From Adiantum capillus-veneris (lineage: Eukaryota; Streptophyta; Polypodiopsida; Polypodiales; Pteridaceae), in NCBI GenBank assembly GCA_014529385.2, contig CM043952.1, positions 158,689,557-158,753,556 of the forward strand: a stretch of 64,000 nt of DNA, in the 5' to 3' direction. The notes beneath the pieces were generated by a model, which was not told where the DNA came from, ran no database searches, and saw only the letters and a program-made list of their open reading frames with translations. Made by a program: the position numbers and the translations under genes. Shown piece by piece: positions 59,852 through 64,000 of this stretch (its first letter is position 1; every line of letters starts with the position of its first letter).

Positions 59852-61105
59852 TGTACATTGGTGTTTTATCCCACGACTAGCCAGAAATGCATTGAATTCA
59901 TGAGAGATATACTCCCCCCCTCAATCGGAACAGAGGGTGTCCATAGTACATTTCAAGACATTTTCAGCCATAGACAGAAATTGTTTGAAGCACATTAAAA
60001 CTTCAGACTTTTCTTTAAGCGGAAATACCCATGCATGCCTGGAGTAATCATTAATGAAAGTCATGAAGTAAATGTAATTGCCCAAGGACGGAGTTTGCAT
60101 GGTCCCACAAACATCACTATGCACAAGTTGTATCTGCATGTGGCCCTAATTGAACCATCCTTTGGAAACTTCGAACGCTTCATCTTACCCACAATACAGC
60201 CTTCACAAACATGTTTGACAGGTGCTTCAAGAGGCGGCAAAGAAGCAACCATATCAAATTTCTGTAAACGTAGCAAACTGGCAAGATTCAGATGACCAAA
60301 ACGTGCATGCCAAAGTTTTGCATCTAAAATAGCCCTTGCATCTGCAACTGCATTTGCAAAATTTTGTCCCCACTTGTCATACAAAGTGAGGTTATACAGC
60401 ACACGACACAAAAGACCAGATGCAACAATTTCATCACCAAAACTGAGATCGTGAACTGTACATCTGTCATCCACAAATTTGACTACAAGTCCAAGTCTAG
60501 CAAGTGCAAATACAGACAAAAGATTCTTCTTGATCCCAGGTACATAAAGTGCATCAACAAGTGTGAAAGAACTGCCATTTGCAACAGTAAGCACAATCTT
60601 TCCAACTCCCTGAACCGGATAAGAGGCATTGTTGGCACAAGTGACTGAATGCCCATGAGGGACAGACTCGAGAGAGGTGAACAATTCACGATGTGAGGTA
60701 ATGTGCTTTGTAGGACCATTGTCGAAATACCACACATGCGAATCTGTAGCAACTGGCATGCATGCATCATGGACAACAGGATTGTAAGTGCACTCTGCAC
60801 CAAAAGCCCATTCTGCATCAACATCATCATCACAGTCTCCTTTCACAGAAGACTCAACAATGGCTGCATTTGTAGTGGAACCAGCATTTGCAGTGGAACC
60901 ACCCTCTTTCTTCTTAGCCTCTTTGGCCTTCAACTTAGGACACTGCTTGATCAAGTGATCACTCATTAGCTTTACAATAATGGCAACGCATATTTTTTTT
61001 GCCCTTATCACCAAAATTTCCAGACGAATTTCTGCCAGCAGAAGCATTAGGAACATGTGATTTTTCACTCACAGAAGAACCGTAAGAAGTGGCTCGTCAG
61101 GTCCA
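59852..61105 (-). pseudogene. Element C Gag zinc knuckle, protease and integrase N-terminal half
   Basis: A 335-residue frame (61068-60061). The CCHC knuckle sits near 60990-60950, split by a frame change from the following K-A-K-E-A-K-K-K-E-G-G. The protease motif reads W-Y-F-D-N-G-P-T-K-H-I-T, with N in place of the S of D-S-G. The integrase finger is L-W-H-A-R-F-G-H-L-N and C-E-G-C. Then 60139-59921 holds H-S-D-V-C-G and F-I-N-D-Y-S-R-H-A-W-V-F-P-L-K, with the first catalytic aspartate region. Gag upstream of the knuckle is missing. Confidence 0.85.
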
Positions 61106-63208
61106 CTGTTTTGGCCTCTGCCTCAGCTTTCCTGCGCTGTCTGATAAAGTTGGCCACCTCAGGCAAGTTTTTTCTTATATCCTCTAGCTCTACAGTCAGC
61201 TTCTGAATTCTATCACAAATTTTCACATGAGTTTATTCTCTCTCTCTCTTGGTCAGACTGATTGTCAGAGCTTGAAGAACTGGTATCTTCATACTACCAT
61301 TCTTCTTTTGCAGTGCTTCCACTCTTTCCATCCACTCCCCGTTCATCAACTAGTCCATGTACCACAGCCAGCATGGTCTCAGTTATGGCCGGTACTCACT
61401 GATTTTTATCAGTCGATTGGGCTGGTATCCGCTGAATGACTCTAGCTTCGGAACTTTTTGGCTGCTCTGGTAACTTCTTGGCTAAATCCTCCATGATTTT
61501 AGCCACTAGTTCCCTCTGCTCTTGCCACTCATCTACCACCTTTTCTTTACCTTTGGCCTTCCAAACTTCTCTTTGTTGAGCCCACTTGCTGCTGTTAGGA
61601 TTGACTGGTGCTTCTGAAGTGTCTGGGATTTCTTCAATGACTACCCCCTTGCTCCTAGTAACTACCTTGACTGGGACTCGCTTTGGTGCCTTAGCCTCAG
61701 TAGTAGTCGTTGCAGGTGCATCCGGGCATTGGGCTACAAAATGGCCATACTTTCCACAAGTATGGCAATTCATGCTCCTGTTCTGGAAGTTGCCTCTTCC
61801 TCTGCCTCTGCCTCTGCCCATTCCTGGTTGGAATCAGCCACGTCCCTGACCAGTACCACTGGTACCTGGTCTCTCCTCTTGAGCTACTTTGACTGGTTCT
61901 ACCTTCACTGGTTCAGTGTAGGCAACCACTGACAGATCTTTTCCTTTCTTAAAGTGATGAATTTTGATGCCACAATTATTCCATAGGTCACCAAAACCCT
62001 TGCAGTAGGTACATTGTGGACATTCAGTGGAGATATGGTCCTTGGATTTGCATCTTGAACACCAAGTCTCCATCTTTCGAACTAGTTGTCTCGTGTGGCT
62101 AATTTCGGCAATCTGCCTAGCCATTTCTTCAATTTTCTTGGTCCAGGATCCCTTCTTTGATTTCTCCTTTGCTCGTCCATTAGAGCTACTCTCGGAGCTA
62201 CTGGACATCTCACTGGAATCAGAACTTTCAGTAGCAGAGCTACTGCTACTGGTTACTGGTCCTTCGCTTCTTGTGGCTCTTTTCCTTCTTAGCCTTCTCT
62301 TCCAGCTTCAATGCCCTTTGGACCAGATCATTGAATTTCTTGGTAGGGGTTGGTACCTCTTGTTCCCTAAGCTTTTTGCTTCTGAACCCATTCAGGAACC
62401 ATGCCCTCAACCTCTTCTCAGATGGCGGTTCCTGTAACTACCTAGTTAGCTCCTTGATCTTTTCCACATAACTGCGGACTGACAAATTTCTCTGTTTGAT
62501 CTTATCTAATTCACAGAGAATATCTTCGTCCCCTCTATTGTCGAAATATTCCAACTTGAAGGCTTTGAGCAATTTGTTATATGATCTGAGCTGGCAGGCA
62601 GGGTAATGGTAATACCATTTCCTCGCTGCCTCCTTCAAGGTTTGTGGAAAATATTCCCCCCAATCATTTTCATCAATATTTTTCTATTCAGCATACAGCT
62701 CGAAAGCTTGTATGTGAACGTCTAGATCATCCTTCTTCCCTCCCTTGAATATTGGAAAAGAAATCTTCAGGGAAGCTGTGTAATCATTCCGATTACTACT
62801 GATCCTGCCACTTCGCTTCTTGGATTTAGAATGACGCTTGGGAGTCTTCTTGCAATTGTTAGTGTCAGCATCCCAATCAATCTCTGTCTCTGTCTCAGTG
62901 TTAGTGTCTTCTCTGGTTTGTGTGCTAGAAGTACGGTGACTTCCTTTACCTCCCTTGGTATCCTCATCTCTCTGCCGGGACCGAGAACTCTTGGAACTCT
63001 TTGCCTTCCATGCTTCCCATTCTGCCCGTCGGCGTCAAGAATGACTGGAGTGCTATGAGTCCTGCGCCTCATCAGCTTGACTATGCTCCTCCTGAGCCTC
63101 AGTGTCAGTCATCTTCTCTTGCTTGGGGTCAGACTCTCTTCCTGACTCCTCAGGAATGGGGTCAACACGAATGGTGGATTTCCGGCCACGACTGGATTTT
63201 GGTGCCAT
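61106..63208 (-). pseudogene. Ty3/gypsy Gag, decayed
   Basis: The frame starts at ATG 63208 (M-A-P-K-S-S-R-G-R-K-S) and has a charged N-terminal part. The Retrotrans_gag domain at 62640-62440 contains E-A-A-R-K-W-Y-Y-H-Y, F-K-L-E-Y-F and L-S-V-R-S-Y-V-E-K-I. An S-rich linker follows, then zinc knuckles C-S-R-C-K-S-K-D-H-I-S-T-E-C (about 62060), C-P-Q-C-T-Y-C and C-H-T-C-G-K-Y-G-H-F-V-A-Q-C (about 61770), with a G-R-G-R-G-R-G segment between. Stops are mostly TAG and TGA in sites that fit CAG and CGA. It ends at about 61105 against element C. The protease and pol are absent. Confidence 0.85.
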
Positions 63209-64000
63209 TGTTGAAAACTTCGAACTGGGAGAAGAGTCTTTCAGTCAACGAGCTTCAGCTAGTGCCACCGTGATTGCCAAAATGGAATTGGAGCTAATCT
63301 CTTGAGACAGCTAATTCTAGTGTTGGAAGATTTCAGCTACTAGTGTAGGAAGATTTCAGACAGTTGACTGGACAGGAATCAGAAACTAGACTAGAATTTG
63401 GATACTGAAAGAAGAATCAGACTTATGTACTGGAAATAAGGTTCAGATTCAGAAGACTGGACGAGAAGTAAGTATAACTGGAATATATGCCATGATTGGA
63501 ATTACAGATCAAGATTACAGCGAATATGATTTACAGAGAGAAAGTACAGCCGACAATACTGTCAATGATTCTCAAGTACAAGTACAGCCAAGGCGCTATC
63601 CCAAATGATAACAATTGCCAACCGGATTACAATGTAATGGGCCCTATTTATACACTTCGGGTTTACTGTAGTAATTACCATAGTAACTACTAAGTAATTC
63701 GCTGCCCATCTCTTAAGAAGACGTTCCCACGCAGTGAACTATCCAGCCATCTACAATCATGATAAGCCTTTTCCTCAACCGATTCGTGTGGGGACATGCA
63801 AGTTAGCAAATATTTATTGTAGCTTACATGCACACAAATACCTCCTATCTTCTATACATTGTTTAGAAAACTCTGTTGTCACCTTGACAATCAAAGAAAT
63901 GCCACCATTAAAAACAGAGAAGGAAAATCTCACATCCATGCTAGCTCTTTAAAATGCTAAGATTCAAATGATACCTAGATTATATAGGAAACTCGCAACA
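63209..64000 (-). other. Leader or LTR of the gypsy gag element, edges not resolved
   Basis: The region upstream (minus sense) of the gag ATG is non-coding. It has short internal repeats, such as two GTG.AGGAAGATTTCAG-like pieces at 63323-63360 and ACTGGA words. Primer-binding site and LTR edges could not be set. The last 250 bases show nothing recognisable. Confidence 0.35.

Larger units (their letters stand above)
57291..61105 (-). mobile_element. Copia element C, 5'-truncated
   Basis: The 3' LTR is 57291-57477 (TGTTGGAATTAGGG to TATATGGTAACA), and a purine tract in minus sense (CCAAGGGGGATT) lies next to it. Coding blocks follow on the minus strand from RNase H (57553) up to a Gag zinc knuckle (about 60990). 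At about 61105 the copia text stops and gypsy gag text begins, so the 5' end and 5' LTR are missing. The same LTR family is present at 16545-16772. Confidence 0.8.

Noticed and set aside
63180-63215. Primer-binding-site-like TTTTGGTGCCATTGTTG on the + strand
   Set aside because: It is the reverse complement of the gypsy gag start codon region (ATGGCACCAAAATCC), and the gag frame on the minus strand explains it.

Overview
This is nuclear DNA of a land plant with a large, repeat-rich genome. The signs are GT-AG introns, single-copy housekeeping genes spread over several exons, dense Ty1/copia and Ty3/gypsy retrotransposon debris with plant-type primer-binding sites, and many long TC/GA, TA and GT microsatellites. 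A fern or a gymnosperm fits best, because of the long TE-filled intron and the DUF7869-type and zinc-binding RT-type proteins. The sequence alone cannot settle the species. No rRNA, CRISPR or prokaryotic operon was seen. Two host genes are convincing. (1) The 3' half of a plastid-type ribose-5-phosphate isomerase gene lies on the + strand at 18291-19335: five clean exons, 154 residues. (2) A complete three-exon V-ATPase 16 kDa proteolipid (subunit c) gene lies on the - strand at 54222-49929. It encodes 165 residues, and its first intron of 3.7 kb holds gypsy remnants. A weaker candidate is a TATA box plus short first exon at 12809-12960. Layout: 0-3.4 kb holds direct, inverted and tandem repeats of an unidentified LTR-like family. 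3.7-8.6 kb is a decayed gypsy element on +, with LTR, primer-binding site, a leader carrying four copies of one palindrome, and gag/polyprotein. 8.6-15 kb is mostly non-coding with giant microsatellites, a decayed transposon-like ORF and a ~10-bp minisatellite. 15-17.7 kb is scrambled copia debris. 18.3-19.3 kb is the isomerase. 20.1-20.9 kb is a retroelement-derived zinc-binding ORF. 24.7-47.4 kb is a three-level nest of LTR elements. 49.9-54.2 kb is the V-ATPase gene. 54.8-55.5 kb is a DUF7869-type ORF. 57.3-61.1 kb is a truncated copia. 61.1-63.2 kb is a gypsy gag. The main structural result is the nest. Copia element A (24693-47357, target duplication TAATT) contains gypsy-type material D (27914-44612, LTRs of about 0.9 kb). 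D contains copia element B (35652-40873, LTRs of about 0.2 kb, target duplication ACCTG). This order dates the insertions A, then D, then B. Most coding sequences here are broken by single stop codons that are best explained as C-to-T changes, often CAG to TAG or CGA to TGA. That is the pattern expected of deaminated methylcytosine in silenced plant TEs. The D internal region carries a gag-protease type polyprotein with no recognisable reverse transcriptase and a block I cannot place in any family. It is the best candidate here for something undescribed.
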